From positions 496,001 to 560,000 of the forward strand of contig NZ_JAJNMP010000003.1 in the NCBI RefSeq assembly GCF_021044935.1: 64,000 nucleotides of DNA. Direction: 5' to 3'. The notes under the pieces were generated by a model. That model did not search any database and had not been told where the DNA came from. It saw only the letters and a list, made by a program, of their open reading frames with translations. Shown piece by piece: positions 49,622 to 58,786 of this stretch. Position numbers and translations under genes: made by a program. Within the stretch, counting starts at the first letter, position 1. The number at the start of each line of letters is the position of its first letter. Source of the stretch: Agromyces cavernae. GTDB lineage: Bacteria; Actinomycetota; Actinomycetes; Actinomycetales; Microbacteriaceae.

Positions 49622-51295
49622 CTAGCGACCGACCTTGCCGAAGAGTCCCGCGATCGGCGCGAGCACCATCGGGCGGGCGGCGACCCACGCCGCCGCGATC
49701 ACGACGAGCGAGGCCACGAAGATCCAGAAGCCGAGCCAGCTGACGACGTCTTGCGCCGCATACATGTGATTGAGGTTGCGCAGCGCCCCGGTGAGGAAGA
49801 CCAGCGCGACGTGCACCACGATGAAGGCGACGAAGTAGAGCATCACCGGGAAGTGCACGGCGCGCGCCCACTCCACGGGATAGATGCGGTTCAGTGTCTT
49901 CGCGTTCTTCGGCCACAGCCCCGACATGCGCACACCGGTCACCGCGGCGAGCGGCGCCGCGATGAAGATCGTCACGAAGTACGCGAGCACCTGGAGGCTG
50001 TTGTAGTTCACCCAGCCGTTCTCGAGCGGCCAGTCCAGCGACACGTACTGCAGGGTCGCTGAGATCGCGTTCGGGATGTACTCCCAACTCGTCGGCACGA
50101 CCCGCATCCACTGCCCGGTCGCGAAGAGGAGCACGACGAAGACGATGCCGTTGACGAGCCAGAGGATGTCGAGCGACTGGTGGAACCACAGGTTCAGGCT
50201 GATCTTGCCCTGTCCGCCCTTCGACCACCGCGGCGTCCAGTAGGCGGCCGGTCGCTTCTCGGTGCGCACCTGCAACCCCGATCGGATGATGAGCACGATG
50301 AGGAACACGTTGAAGAAGTGCTGCCACCCGAGCCATGCCGGCAGCCCGACCGGCGCGCCCTCGGGCAGGTGCGTCTCGCCGGGATAGGTCGCGAGGAAGT
50401 CCTGCATAAAGCCGAGCGTGAGGAACCAGTTCGTCACGACCACCACGAACGTCGCCGCGAGCAGCAACCCGAACCCACCGATCACGGCCGAACCGAGCAG
50501 CTGGCCGAAGGTGTAGGCGCCGAATCGTCCGGGTTTGGGCGCGGGCGCCGGCGCCGGCCGAGGCCGCGGGGCCGGGCCCGCGGTGGCCGGGCGGGTCGCC
50601 GCCGGGCGGGCCGCCGCCGGGCGGGCGAGCGGGACGCGCTGGGGCGGCGCGGCAGGGACGGGGGCCACGGATGCCGCGACCGCGGCCTCCTCGACGAGCG
50701 GAGGCGTCACGGGCGCGGGCGGCACGGGCGCGGGCGCGACCCCTGTGACCGGCGCGGCTTCTGCGACGACCGCGCGGACCGGGGCGAAACCGGCCGCCGG
50801 CCATGCCTCGCCGCCCTTCACACGGGGAAGGCCTCGTCGGAGCGGACGTTCGGAGGTCGCGGCTCCGAGCGCCGTCGCGGCGGGGGCGACCGCCGGAACT
50901 GCGGCGGCAGCCACGCCCGCAGCCGAGGCTGCGGCGGCAACGGGCGCCTGTGGCGCGGGCGCAGCCGGGCTCGCGGCCGCAGGCGCGGGTGCCGCCGCGA
51001 CGGCGGGCGCGGCGGCCGGCCACGGCTCACCTCCGGGAACCCGGGGCAGTCCCCGCCGAACCGAACGCCCGGGCCCCATCGCCGCAGCGACGACGGACGG
51101 ACGCTCCGGGGCGGGCGCGGCAGCGACATCCGCAATATCGACGATCGGTTCCGGAACGGCAGCCACCGAACCACTCGCCGGGCTCTCGGCACGAGCCGCC
51201 ACGATCTCGATGGGCGCGTCACCCAGCGGCGGCCAGGCGTCGCCGCCGCGTTCGCGAGGCAGTCCCCTACGGAGGGTCGGCGGGTAGGTGGCCAC
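49622..51295 (-). CDS. Cytochrome b-like membrane protein with a triple RRGLPR..GGE.WP N-terminal repeat
   Basis: A 557-residue protein. Residues 1-255 are Ala/Pro-rich and disordered apart from three copies of RRGLPR(x)2GG(D/E)xWP at 8-22, 79-93 and 152-166, spaced by about 72 residues. The C-terminal half has five or six membrane helices resembling di-heme cytochrome b561/formate-dehydrogenase-gamma subunits. Candidate heme-ligand histidines are H326 (LGWQHFFNV), H372 (LWFHQSLD), H481 (ARAVHFPVM) and H495 (IVVHVALV). ATG 51295 is 3 nt after the etfA stop, so it is in one operon with etfBA. It may pass electrons between ETF and the quinone pool. This function is inferred from context only. 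Confidence 0.8.
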   Translation of the reverse strand: MATYPPTLRRGLPRERGGDAWPPLGDAPIEIVAARAESPASGSVAAVPEPIVDIADVAAAPAPERPSVVAAAMGPGRSVRRGLPRVPGGEPWPAAAPAVAAAPAPAAASPAAPAPQAPVAAAASAAGVAAAAVPAVAPAATALGAATSERPLRRGLPRVKGGEAWPAAGFAPVRAVVAEAAPVTGVAPAPVPPAPVTPPLVEEAAVAASVAPVPAAPPQRVPLARPAAARPAATRPATAGPAPRPRPAPAPAPKPGRFGAYTFGQLLGSAVIGGFGLLLAATFVVVVTNWFLTLGFMQDFLATYPGETHLPEGAPVGLPAWLGWQHFFNVFLIVLIIRSGLQVRTEKRPAAYWTPRWSKGGQGKISLNLWFHQSLDILWLVNGIVFVVLLFATGQWMRVVPTSWEYIPNAISATLQYVSLDWPLENGWVNYNSLQVLAYFVTIFIAAPLAAVTGVRMSGLWPKNAKTLNRIYPVEWARAVHFPVMLYFVAFIVVHVALVFLTGALRNLNHMYAAQDVVSWLGFWIFVASLVVIAAAWVAARPMVLAPIAGLFGKVGR

Positions 51296-51298
51296 GGG

Positions 51299-52291
51299 TC
51301 AGCGCTTCCGTTCGGCGAGCGCGCTGATCAGCTGCGGCACGACGGTGAAGACGTCGCCGACGACACCGAAGTCGGCGACCTCGAAGATCGGCGCATCGGG
51401 GTCCTTGTTGACGGCGACGATGTTCTTGGCGGTCTGCATGCCCGCCTTGTGCTGGATCGCGCCAGAGATGCCGAGGGCGATGTAGAGCTGCGGCGACACC
51501 GAGACGCCGGTCTGGCCGACCTGGTGGTTCGCCGGGATGTAGCCGGCGTCGACCGCGGCGCGCGATGCACCGACGGCGGCGCCGAGGGCGTCGGCCAGCT
51601 CTTCGACGAGCGCGAACTTCTCAGCCGAGCCGAGACCGCGGCCGCCCGACACGACCCTCGTCGCCCCACGCAGCTCGGGCCGGCTGGAGGCCTCTTCGAT
51701 GGCTTCGACCGACTCGATGGTCGTAGCCTCCGCTCCCGAGGCCTGCAACTCGAGCGTCTCGAGAGCGATCGGCCGCGCCTCGGCACGCGATTCGATCGCG
51801 CCCTGGCGAACGGTGACGACCAAGGGGCCGAACGTCGCGGCGGATTCGAGGTTGTACGCCCCGCCGTACACGGAGTGCCGGGCGACGACGCCCTCGTCGT
51901 CGCGGGAGACGCCGATCGCGTCGACGGCGATCGGCGCGCTCGTGCGTGCGGCGAAGCGACCGGCGATGTCGCGGCCCTCGATCGAGTTCGAGATGAGCAC
52001 CGCGTCGGGCGCGACGGCGCCGGCTGCCGCGGCGAGCGCGTCGACCTGCGGCACGGTGAGCTGCGTCTGCACCGCATCGGTCTCGACGACGAGTGTGCGC
52101 TCGGCCCCGGCTGCCGCGGCCTGCTCGGCGAGCGCCTGCGCGTCACCTCGCCCTGGCGCCGTGACGGCGAGCGCCACCGGGGTTCCGATGAGCGCCGCGG
52201 CACCGAGAAGGCCTGTGGCGCTCTTCGCGAGCTCACCGGTCGGCGATGTCTCGAGCAGGACGAGGATCGCGTCTGCGGGGTAGTCGGTCAT
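51299..52291 (-). CDS. etfA: Electron transfer flavoprotein subunit alpha
   Basis: A 330-residue subunit. The C-terminal FAD domain has [42 protein letters not shown] and [23 protein letters not shown], the FAD-binding signature of EtfA. With EtfB it accepts electrons from acyl-CoA dehydrogenases and hands them to a membrane quinone reductase. It is 10 nt downstream of etfB and 3 nt upstream of the cytochrome b-like gene. A short internal stretch (about 175-210) is Glu/Ala-rich. Confidence 0.95.
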   Translation of the reverse strand: MTDYPADAILVLLETSPTGELAKSATGLLGAAALIGTPVALAVTAPGRGDAQALAEQAAAAGAERTLVVETDAVQTQLTVPQVDALAAAAGAVAPDAVLISNSIEGRDIAGRFAARTSAPIAVDAIGVSRDDEGVVARHSVYGGAYNLESAATFGPLVVTVRQGAIESRAEARPIALETLELQASGAEATTIESVEAIEEASSRPELRGATRVVSGGRGLGSAEKFALVEELADALGAAVGASRAAVDAGYIPANHQVGQTGVSVSPQLYIALGISGAIQHKAGMQTAKNIVAVNKDPDAPIFEVADFGVVGDVFTVVPQLISALAERKR

Positions 52292-52301
52292 GTTCGTCCT
52301 C

Positions 52302-53078
52302 TCAGGCCAGCCGGTTCTCGATCAGGAACTCGGCGATCTTCGTGCCGCCGTCGCCCTCATCCGTGATCTTGACGCCCGCGGTACGCGGCGGCTTCTCGGC
52401 GATCGCCGTCATGATCGACGAGGCGACCGAGAGATCTTGCGGCTCGATGCCGAGATCGGCCGCGGTCAGCGTCTCGAACGGCTTCTTCTTCGCCGCCATG
52501 ATGCCCTTGAAATTGGGGAGGCGAGCGTCGGGCAGCGCCTCGGTGATCGAGATCACGGCCGGCAGCGGAGCGCTCACGCGCATGGCGCGGTCGTCGGTGC
52601 TGCGGGTGCCCGACACCGAGTCGGCGGTGATCTCGACCGACGAGAGTGCCGTTGCGTTGGGAACTTCGAGCAGTTCGGCGAGCATGGCGGCGAGGACGCC
52701 GCCGCTGCCATCGGTCGAGAGGTTGCCGGTGATGACGAGATCGAACCCCGTGCGCCGGATCGCGGCGGCGAGCGTGCGGGCCGTCAACCCGAGGTCGGCT
52801 CCGGCGAGTGCGGGGTCGGCGATGTGCACGGCGGATGCCGCTCCCATCGCCAGTCCCTTGCGGATCGTCGCCGCGGCGCTCTCGGGCGCCATCGACAGGA
52901 GGACGACCTCGACGCCGTCGGCAGAACCGGCGTGAGCGAGCGCCACTTCGAGGGCACGCTCGCTGATCTCGTCGAGCACGGACTCGCTCGCGGCGCGATC
53001 GGCGAGCCCCGTCTCGAGGTCGAGCTTGCGCTCCCCGTAGGTGTCGGGAACCTCTTTCACGAGGACGATGATCTTCAT
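52302..53078 (-). CDS. etfB: Electron transfer flavoprotein subunit beta
   Basis: A 258-residue subunit beginning [24 protein letters not shown]. It has the AMP-binding region [20 protein letters not shown], which includes the EtfB pattern D-G-x-G-x-V, and the C-terminal [16 protein letters not shown] recognition loop. It forms the ETF heterodimer with EtfA. The ATG at 53078 follows AAAGGA. It is the first gene of a three-gene unit (etfB, etfA, cytochrome b-like). Confidence 0.95.
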   Translation of the reverse strand: MKIIVLVKEVPDTYGERKLDLETGLADRAASESVLDEISERALEVALAHAGSADGVEVVLLSMAPESAAATIRKGLAMGAASAVHIADPALAGADLGLTARTLAAAIRRTGFDLVITGNLSTDGSGGVLAAMLAELLEVPNATALSSVEITADSVSGTRSTDDRAMRVSAPLPAVISITEALPDARLPNFKGIMAAKKKPFETLTAADLGIEPQDLSVASSIMTAIAEKPPRTAGVKITDEGDGGTKIAEFLIENRLA

Positions 53079-53127
53079 CGGGCCCGGGTCCTTTCCTCAT
53101 CGGCGAGCAGCAGTGCTCGCCCGAACC

Positions 53128-53145
53128 AGTTAATCATGCCTAACT
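53128..53145. promoter_or_regulatory. Inverted repeat AGTTA-N8-TAACT upstream of etfB
   Basis: AGTTA (53128-53132) and TAACT (53141-53145) form a short inverted repeat in an AT-rich patch 50 nt upstream of etfB. It may be a regulator site, for example for a TetR-type repressor of fatty-acid oxidation, and overlaps possible -10 sequences. Confidence 0.4.
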
Positions 53146-53173
53146 CAGTTTCGGGGCGCGGATTGTGCCGACC

Positions 53174-54304
53174 CTACAACCGGTTCACGAGATCGCGGCC
53201 GACGATGAGCCGCATGATCTCGTTCGTGCCCTCGAGGATCTGGTGCACCCGCAGGTCGCGCACGACGCGCTCGATGCCGTACTCGTGCAGGTAGCCGTAG
53301 CCGCCGTGGAGTTGCAGCGCCGTGTTCGCGACGTTGAACGCGGCATCGGTCGCGAACCGCTTGGCCATGGCGCACGCCGGGACGACGTCGGATGCTCCTT
53401 CATCGAGCTTCGCCGCGGCGCGCTCCAGCAACGCCCGGGCCGCCTGGAGCTCGGTCTCCATGTCGGCCAGGGTGAACATGATCGACTGGTTGGTCGCAAG
53501 CGGCGCCCCGAAGGTCTCACGCTCGCGCACGTAGCCCAACGCGCGCTCGAGCGCCCACTGGGCGCCGCCGAGCGAGCATGCCGCGATGTTCAGGCGCCCG
53601 CCGTTGAGGCCCCGCATCGCGATGCCGAACCCATCTCCCTCGGCGCCGAGGCGGTTCGTCGTCGGCACCCGCACGTCTTCGAAGACCACCTGTCGCGTCG
53701 GCTGGGCGTTCCAGCCCATCTTCTGCTCGTTCCGCCCGAAGCTGAGGCCCGGGGTTCCGTCGGGGACGACGATCGCGCTGATGCCCTTGGCACCCGGTTC
53801 CCCCGTGCGCGCCATGACCACGTAGACCGCTGACGACCCCGCCCCCGAGACGAACTGCTTGACGCCGTTGATGACGTAGTCGTCGCCGTCGCGGCTGGCC
53901 GAGGTCGTGATCGCCGCGGCATCCGACCCGGCCCCCGGCTCGGTGAGGCAATAACTGCCGAGGTCGGTCATCTCGGTGAGGCCCGGGACCCAGCGCTCAC
54001 GCTGGACGTCGTCGCCGAACGTGTCGATCATCCACGCGACCATGTTGTGGATCGAGATGTACGCCGCAATCGCGGTGTCGCCCTTGGCGAGCTCCTCGAA
54101 CATCGCGACCGCATCGGACCTCGTCAGGCCCGACCCGCCGAAGTCCTCGCGCACGTACACCCCGCCGAGGCCCAGCGCCCCGGCGCGGCGCAGGGTGTCG
54201 GTCGGGAAGTGCTTCTCGGCATCCCAGCGCGCCGCGTTCGGCGCGAGCTCCGCATCGGCGAACTCGCGCACGGCTGCGATGAGGGCCTCGCGCTCTTCGG
54301 TCAT
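53174..54304 (-). CDS. Acyl-CoA dehydrogenase
   Basis: A 376-residue FAD enzyme. It has YCLTEPGAGSDAAAI, FGRNEQKMGWNAQPTRQVVFEDV, LGGAQWALERALGYVRERETFG and the active-site segment RDLRVHQILEGTNEIMRLIVGR with the catalytic glutamate. It removes two hydrogens from an acyl-CoA and passes electrons to ETF, whose genes are directly downstream (95 nt). The combination suggests breakdown of a fatty or branched acyl-CoA; chain preference is not readable. Confidence 0.93.
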   Translation of the reverse strand: MTEEREALIAAVREFADAELAPNAARWDAEKHFPTDTLRRAGALGLGGVYVREDFGGSGLTRSDAVAMFEELAKGDTAIAAYISIHNMVAWMIDTFGDDVQRERWVPGLTEMTDLGSYCLTEPGAGSDAAAITTSASRDGDDYVINGVKQFVSGAGSSAVYVVMARTGEPGAKGISAIVVPDGTPGLSFGRNEQKMGWNAQPTRQVVFEDVRVPTTNRLGAEGDGFGIAMRGLNGGRLNIAACSLGGAQWALERALGYVRERETFGAPLATNQSIMFTLADMETELQAARALLERAAAKLDEGASDVVPACAMAKRFATDAAFNVANTALQLHGGYGYLHEYGIERVVRDLRVHQILEGTNEIMRLIVGRDLVNRL

Positions 54305-54451
54305 GATCCCGTTCCGGCCGAGCGCCTCGCCGGAATGGCGAAGCTGCCTGTTCTCTTCTTACCGGATGACCGCGCGAGTCGACACCGCGGCCCGGAGATT
54401 CAGCAGAACTCGGTGCCGCGGCATCCGCCGTTCTCGTGCAGCGGTCCGCCC

Positions 54452-54928
54452 TCAGGCGCCGGTCAGAACCTCGCAGGCCCTTGCGAGCTGCCTTTCGCCC
54501 GTGAAGTGGGGCTCCTTGATGACCTCGCCGGTATCAGCATCCAGGACCAGGATCCCTGTGAAGCCGAACGGTACCTGGCCGATGATGCTGAGGGTCACCG
54601 TGCCGTCGGGTGCCACCTTCAGTTGGTCTGCGCCGACGTCCTTGAACCGGAACGAACCGAACTCAGACGACGCAACCCCCGTGACGCTGATCGTGGCGAG
54701 ACTCAGCACGTTGCCACCGCCGTCGAGCCAGCCCCGCTCGATGCGGAACCCGCTCAGCGTCGTCGTGACGTCGACGCCGCACTCCGCGGTCAGGAAGTCG
54801 TCTGCGAAGGTGTCCTCGATCGGGATCTTCTCGATCGAGGGCGGGGCGGCCAGCGCGGGAGACGCGGTGGCGGTGAGAAGGAGAGCGGCCGCGGAGATCG
54901 CGGTCACTGCTCGGGCAGTCATGTGCAT
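54452..54928 (-). CDS. Secreted protein of unknown function
   Basis: A 158-residue protein with a clear signal peptide (MHMTARAVTAISAAALLLTA, cleavage likely after SPALA-A near residue 26). The mature part is about 130 residues and beta-rich, containing one cysteine in LTAECGVDV and one in RACEVL that may form a disulfide. No family recognised. The ATG at 54928 follows GAGGGGGGA; a second ATG two codons on is possible. The gap 54305-54451 to the acyl-CoA dehydrogenase gene holds no recognisable feature. Confidence 0.75.
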   Translation of the reverse strand: MHMTARAVTAISAAALLLTATASPALAAPPSIEKIPIEDTFADDFLTAECGVDVTTTLSGFRIERGWLDGGGNVLSLATISVTGVASSEFGSFRFKDVGADQLKVAPDGTVTLSIIGQVPFGFTGILVLDADTGEVIKEPHFTGERQLARACEVLTGA

Positions 54929-55113
54929 TGATATTCCCCCCTCGTGAGGCGAACAGCAACCGGATCGCGTGTGTCGAGCGGCACTGCTCGGTGTCAGTAA
55001 ACTGCTGTGCCGGCTCGACCACAAGTGCATCGTCTCCCTCCTTCGCGCTCTCGACGCCGGACGCACCCGGTTGCTAGCCTGATCAGCGGGAATGACAGCG
55101 GCATGGGGGTGCC

Positions 55114-56366
55114 ATGAGTGTCAGCATCACGTTTCCTCGCTACGACGACCGCGGCCGTGCCCACCTCACCTGGCGGCCGGTCGAGGTCGAGTTCGCCGTG
55201 TCGCCGCCGCAGGCGGGCGGTCCCGTCGCGGTCACCGTCTCGTCGCGAAGCCTCGCCGGCGGCGGCGGACTGCTCTTCGCCGATCCGCTCACGCACGCGA
55301 GCACCGCGACGCTCGATCTCGACCTCCCGGCCGACGGCACGGTTCGCACGGTGTGGATCGGGGGGGGCATTCCCCGCCGCCAGCACGCGCTTCGGGGACG
55401 TCGTCGTCGAAGTGCGCAGCCGTCCAGGCGGGGCGCTGCTCGGCTCGCACCCCACGATGGTGAGGATCCGCAAGAACGCGAACGCGCTCACGACGGCCGA
55501 GCGGAACCGGTTCCTCCGGGCGTTGGCGACACTCAACGGCTCGGCGAGCGGGCGGTTCCGCGACTTCCGCGACATGCACGTCGCGGGGGCGCCCGACCGC
55601 GAGGCGCACGGCGGTGCCGGCTTCCTGCCGTGGCACCGTATCTACCTCCTCGACCTGGAACGAGAGCTCCAGAGGATCGACAGCGACGTGGCGCTGCCGT
55701 ACTGGCGCTTCGACGAAGCGGCGCCGAACCTCTTCACGCGCCGGTTCATGGGCGTCCCGGGACCGCAGGATCGGGTGCAGTTCACCTCGACGAATCCGCT
55801 CCGAGGCTGGGTCGCGGGCAACCTCCCCGGCGTCGAGCGCGGACCGGGCGTCGGACCGCAGACGCTCCCCCTGGTCCGCACCGAGCAGCAGACGCTCGCG
55901 CTCGGCGGCGCGCCTGCCGCGGACTTCACCGGCTTCGCCGTCATGCAGGGGAATCCTCACGGTCGCGCGCACATGTCGCACATCAGCGGGGTCATCACCG
56001 ACCCCGGCACAGCACCCCAGGATCCCCTCTTCTTCCTCCTGCACTGCAATGTCGACCGGCTCTGGGCGAAATGGCAGTGGGCCTTCCGCCGTCATGATCC
56101 CGCGGCGGCCCGCTCGTTCGCGACGGGGTCGACCCGCGCCGGTCATCGCATCGGCGACCGCCTGTGGCCATGGAGCGGTCCCCTCGCGGCGCCGCGCCCG
56201 ACGACCGCGCCGGGAGGGGGGGCTCACGGCATCGCCCATGACGGATGCCCCGGGCGTGAGTCCGCGCGTGCGCGACACGATCGACTACCTCGGCACGAAC
56301 TCATCCGCTCATCTCGGGTTCGCGTACGACGACGTCCCGTTCCAGATGGAAGGTGCGACGCCATGA
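55114..56366 (+). pseudogene. Tyrosinase-family copper protein with two apparent frameshifts
   Basis: Three successive frames encode one protein of about 416 residues. The first gives an N-terminal beta-rich region of about 85 residues. The second holds the tyrosinase core: CuA histidines in FRDMHVAGAP, REAHGGAG and LPWHRIYLLD, and CuB histidines in NPHGRAHMSHISG and FFLLHCNVDRLWAKWQ. The third frame gives the C-terminus, ending RDTIDYLGTNSSAHLGFAYDDVPF. Breaks fall at an 8-G run (55360-55367) and a 7-G run (56216-56222), each cured by removing one G. All copper ligands are intact, so sequencing error is a strong possibility. The enzyme would oxidise phenols. No signal peptide is seen. Its stop overlaps the next gene. 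Confidence 0.78.
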
Positions 56367-57268
56367 CCGACGAGACCGACATCGAAGAACTCCGCAAGGC
56401 GTACGTCGCAGAGCTGGCCGAGGTACGGCGCGCGCGGCCGCGCCCCCTCACGGCACGACGTGCCGCCGAAGCGCTCACGCCCGAACTGACGGAGGCGAAG
56501 CTCGAGGCGATGCTCCTCGATGCCGACACGTTCGACACCGCAGTCCGCCTGCTGCTCGACCTCCTCGCCGACGAGACGGCCGCCGTCGAGCACCGGTTGA
56601 CCGCTCTCGAGCGGCTCGGCGGCGCGGCCTTCCAGCCGATGCGGTTCGCGCCGTTCCGCGCCGAGTTCGTCGAGCGGCTCCGCGAGCTCGCGGTGTCGCA
56701 CGACAAGCAGCTGCGCTACCTCGCGCTCGACCGACTCACGCTCGACGACGACGAGGTCGGCAAGCGCCTCCTGCGCGAGAGTCTCGAAGGCACGCGCGCG
56801 CAACTCGTGCCGCCCGCGACGGCGACGCGCTTCCTCGCACGCGATGAGCACGGGGACGCCGCGCCGCTCTTCCGCGAGCTCGCACGCACGGGATCCGCGC
56901 GAGTGCGGGAAGAGGCACTCCGCGCCCTCGCGGCCGACCCCGAGTCGGTCGAGCTGCTCGCAACGATCTCGACCGACAAGGCCGAGCGTCCCAAGGTGCG
57001 CGAGCTCGCCGCGATGAGCCTCAAGGCGAACTCGCCCGAGCGCTTCGCACACGTCGCGCACGACCTCGTGCTCGACGAGGAGGAGGACGACAAGCTCCGC
57101 TCCGCCGCCCTCTCGGCGCTCGCCTTCACGTCCGAGGCGGCTGACGCCCTCGACAACGAAGCGTTCCAGGCCGACCTCGACCACATGAAGGACGGCACCA
57201 CGTCGCGCACCCTGCTCACCTCGATCGATCGCTTCGCCAAGACGCGCGGGCAGAAGCCGCCGGAGTGA
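56363..57268 (+). CDS. HEAT-repeat-like helical protein of the tyrosinase operon
   Basis: A 301-residue all-helical protein with a heptad-like run of Leu/Ala/Glu and repeated pairs of helices, such as VEHRLTALERLGGAAFQ, VREEALRALAADPESVELLA and KLRSAALSALAFTSEAADAL, as in HEAT/armadillo folds. It lacks signal peptide and membrane helices. ATG 56363 overlaps the tyrosinase stop and 4 nt separate it from the SCO-like gene, so it probably acts with both, perhaps as an assembly scaffold. That role is inference. Confidence 0.75.
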   Translation: MTDETDIEELRKAYVAELAEVRRARPRPLTARRAAEALTPELTEAKLEAMLLDADTFDTAVRLLLDLLADETAAVEHRLTALERLGGAAFQPMRFAPFRAEFVERLRELAVSHDKQLRYLALDRLTLDDDEVGKRLLRESLEGTRAQLVPPATATRFLARDEHGDAAPLFRELARTGSARVREEALRALAADPESVELLATISTDKAERPKVRELAAMSLKANSPERFAHVAHDLVLDEEEDDKLRSAALSALAFTSEAADALDNEAFQADLDHMKDGTTSRTLLTSIDRFAKTRGQKPPE

Positions 57269-57272
57269 CGCG

Positions 57273-58247
57273 ATGCCGAGCGACGTCGACGCGCTCATCT
57301 CCGAGCTGCTCGCACAGCCCGTGACGGGCGAGCAGCTCCGGCAGGACGCGCCGCACGCGGCGGGCCTGTCAACGGCCGACGCCGAACGCATGCGCGCCCA
57401 CCTGCTCGCCTCGTTCGAGACGCGAGGCATCCCCGATGACGCGCTTCACGTGGTCGCGGAGGAACTGCGCACGAGCGTGAGCCCCGCCGTCCTCGCGGGC
57501 GCTGCGCGAGCGGTCCGCAGCCTCGGCCCCGACGTCGGCGCCGAATGGGACGGCCTCCTGCGCGACGCGGCCGACCGCATCTCGACGGCCGACGTGTTCG
57601 TGCGCTGGCATCCGGGTGCCGTCTCGCCGGGATGGATGCGCACCGCGCGCGGCGAGCTGCTCGCGACGCTGCAGGAGCTCCGTCCGGCGGCCTCGGCTGC
57701 AGCGACGACCGCGTGCGAGGCATCCGTTCTCTCCCTCGCTCCCGACGCCCTCGATCGGGTGCGGCTCGAGGATCAGGACGGTGCGGTGACGACCCTCGCC
57801 GATGTGCTCACGGGCCGCGAGACGGTGCTCGCCTTCTTCTACACGCGATGCATGAACCCCGCGAGGTGCTCCCTCACGATCACGCGACTCGCGGCCGCGG
57901 CTCGCGCCGCCGAAGACGGAGGTCGCGCGCATCTCGCGATGACGTACGACCCGGCGTACGACTCCCCTGCGCGGCTGCGCCGGTACGGCGCCGAGCGCGG
58001 GTTCCCCTTCGGTGAGCGCGCGCGATTGGTGCGGACGACGGATGCCTGGGCCGACGTGCGCGCGATGTTCGGCCTGCGCGTCGGCTACGGACCCACCACA
58101 ATCAACGAGCACGCGCGCGAGCTCTTCCTCGTCGGGCCCGGTCTCGTCGGGCCCGGTCTCGTCGGGCCCGGTCTCGTCGCGCCCTGCCTCGTCGCGCGCG
58201 GACTCGACCCGGACTGGCTCGCCGATCCCGTCGCCGCTGCTCGGTGA
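57273..58247 (+). CDS. SCO1/SenC-like thioredoxin-fold protein, putative copper chaperone
   Basis: A 324-residue protein. The first about 150 residues are helical and contain WMRTARGELLATLQELRP. The C-terminal thioredoxin-like fold has FFYTRCMNPARCSLTITRL, with C193 and C199 (CX5C rather than the usual CX3C), and NEHARELFLVGPG with H280, at the place of the copper-binding histidine of SCO proteins. SCO proteins deliver copper to cytochrome oxidase. Here the neighbour is a copper enzyme of the tyrosinase family, so it may load that enzyme. No signal peptide is seen, which is unusual for SCO. The C-terminus (about 287-312) is a repeat of LVGPG encoded by a 15-bp tandem repeat. Confidence 0.72.
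   Translation: MPSDVDALISELLAQPVTGEQLRQDAPHAAGLSTADAERMRAHLLASFETRGIPDDALHVVAEELRTSVSPAVLAGAARAVRSLGPDVGAEWDGLLRDAADRISTADVFVRWHPGAVSPGWMRTARGELLATLQELRPAASAAATTACEASVLSLAPDALDRVRLEDQDGAVTTLADVLTGRETVLAFFYTRCMNPARCSLTITRLAAAARAAEDGGRAHLAMTYDPAYDSPARLRRYGAERGFPFGERARLVRTTDAWADVRAMFGLRVGYGPTTINEHARELFLVGPGLVGPGLVGPGLVAPCLVARGLDPDWLADPVAAAR
58128..58202 (+). repeat. 15-bp tandem repeat in the SCO-like gene
   Basis: Three exact copies of CTCGTCGGGCCCGGT (58128-58172) are followed by two degenerate ones to 58202. They encode LVGPG units at the C-terminus. The frame is kept, so copy number can vary without truncation. Confidence 0.85.
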
Positions 58248-58251
58248 CCGG

Positions 58252-58707
58252 TCAGGCGTCCCCCCTCTGCCGGCGCCGCCCCTCCTCGCTCGCCGCCGTG
58301 AATCGGCGGGTGAGGTTCTTGATGAACTCGATCCTGCGGAAGCGGAGCGCAGACCAGTCCTCATCGATGGCGACCTGTCGGACCGGCTCGAATCCGGCCG
58401 CCCCCATGCTGAACCATCCGGTGTCGCGATTGAACTCGCACCGGTATCGTTTGGAGGACGCCTTCGGGTACGCGATCCACACGATGGCGTCGCCCGCCGT
58501 CAGTGATGCGACCGACTCCGCGAAGGCATCGACCTGCTCCTGGGTCTGCGCGAACCCGAGCACCCAGCCGGCGGACTCAATCCCCGCCCGCGTCTCGTCG
58601 AGCACGACGCCGTCGACCGCCATGACGTGATCGCGGAACGAATTCGGCGCGTCGAACACCCGGACCACCGGATCGGTCACGTTGAGCTTCTTCAGCAACG
58701 GATCCAT
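58252..58707 (-). CDS. Conserved hypothetical protein (family with AYPK..SKRY.C.FNRDTGW motif)
   Basis: A 151-residue soluble protein that I recognise only as a widespread uncharacterised family. It begins DPLLKKLNVTDPVVRVFDAP and contains DAIVWIAYPKASSKRYRCEF, NRDTGWFSMG and VAIDEDWSALRFRRIEFIK, which are highly conserved. The function is unknown; the DUF number (perhaps DUF3052-like) is uncertain. It converges on the SCO-like gene, with 4 nt between stops. Confidence 0.78.
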   Translation of the reverse strand: MDPLLKKLNVTDPVVRVFDAPNSFRDHVMAVDGVVLDETRAGIESAGWVLGFAQTQEQVDAFAESVASLTAGDAIVWIAYPKASSKRYRCEFNRDTGWFSMGAAGFEPVRQVAIDEDWSALRFRRIEFIKNLTRRFTAASEEGRRRQRGDA

Positions 58708-58786
58708 TCATTCACTGTCGCACAGACCACGCGCTGCCGCAGCCGACCGAATCCACCCGATGGAATCCGGAGAATCCCGGCGTGGT

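Noticed and set aside
54305-54451. A gene or structured RNA between the acyl-CoA dehydrogenase and the secreted-protein gene
   Set aside because: Only imperfect short inverted repeats (CCGCGGC-like) occur; no ORF, promoter pair or strong stem is visible.
55360-55367. Programmed ribosomal frameshifting at the poly-G runs of the tyrosinase gene
   Set aside because: Known +1 or -1 signals use different slippery sequences with downstream structure, and two separate events would be needed in one gene. Indel errors or phase variation are simpler.
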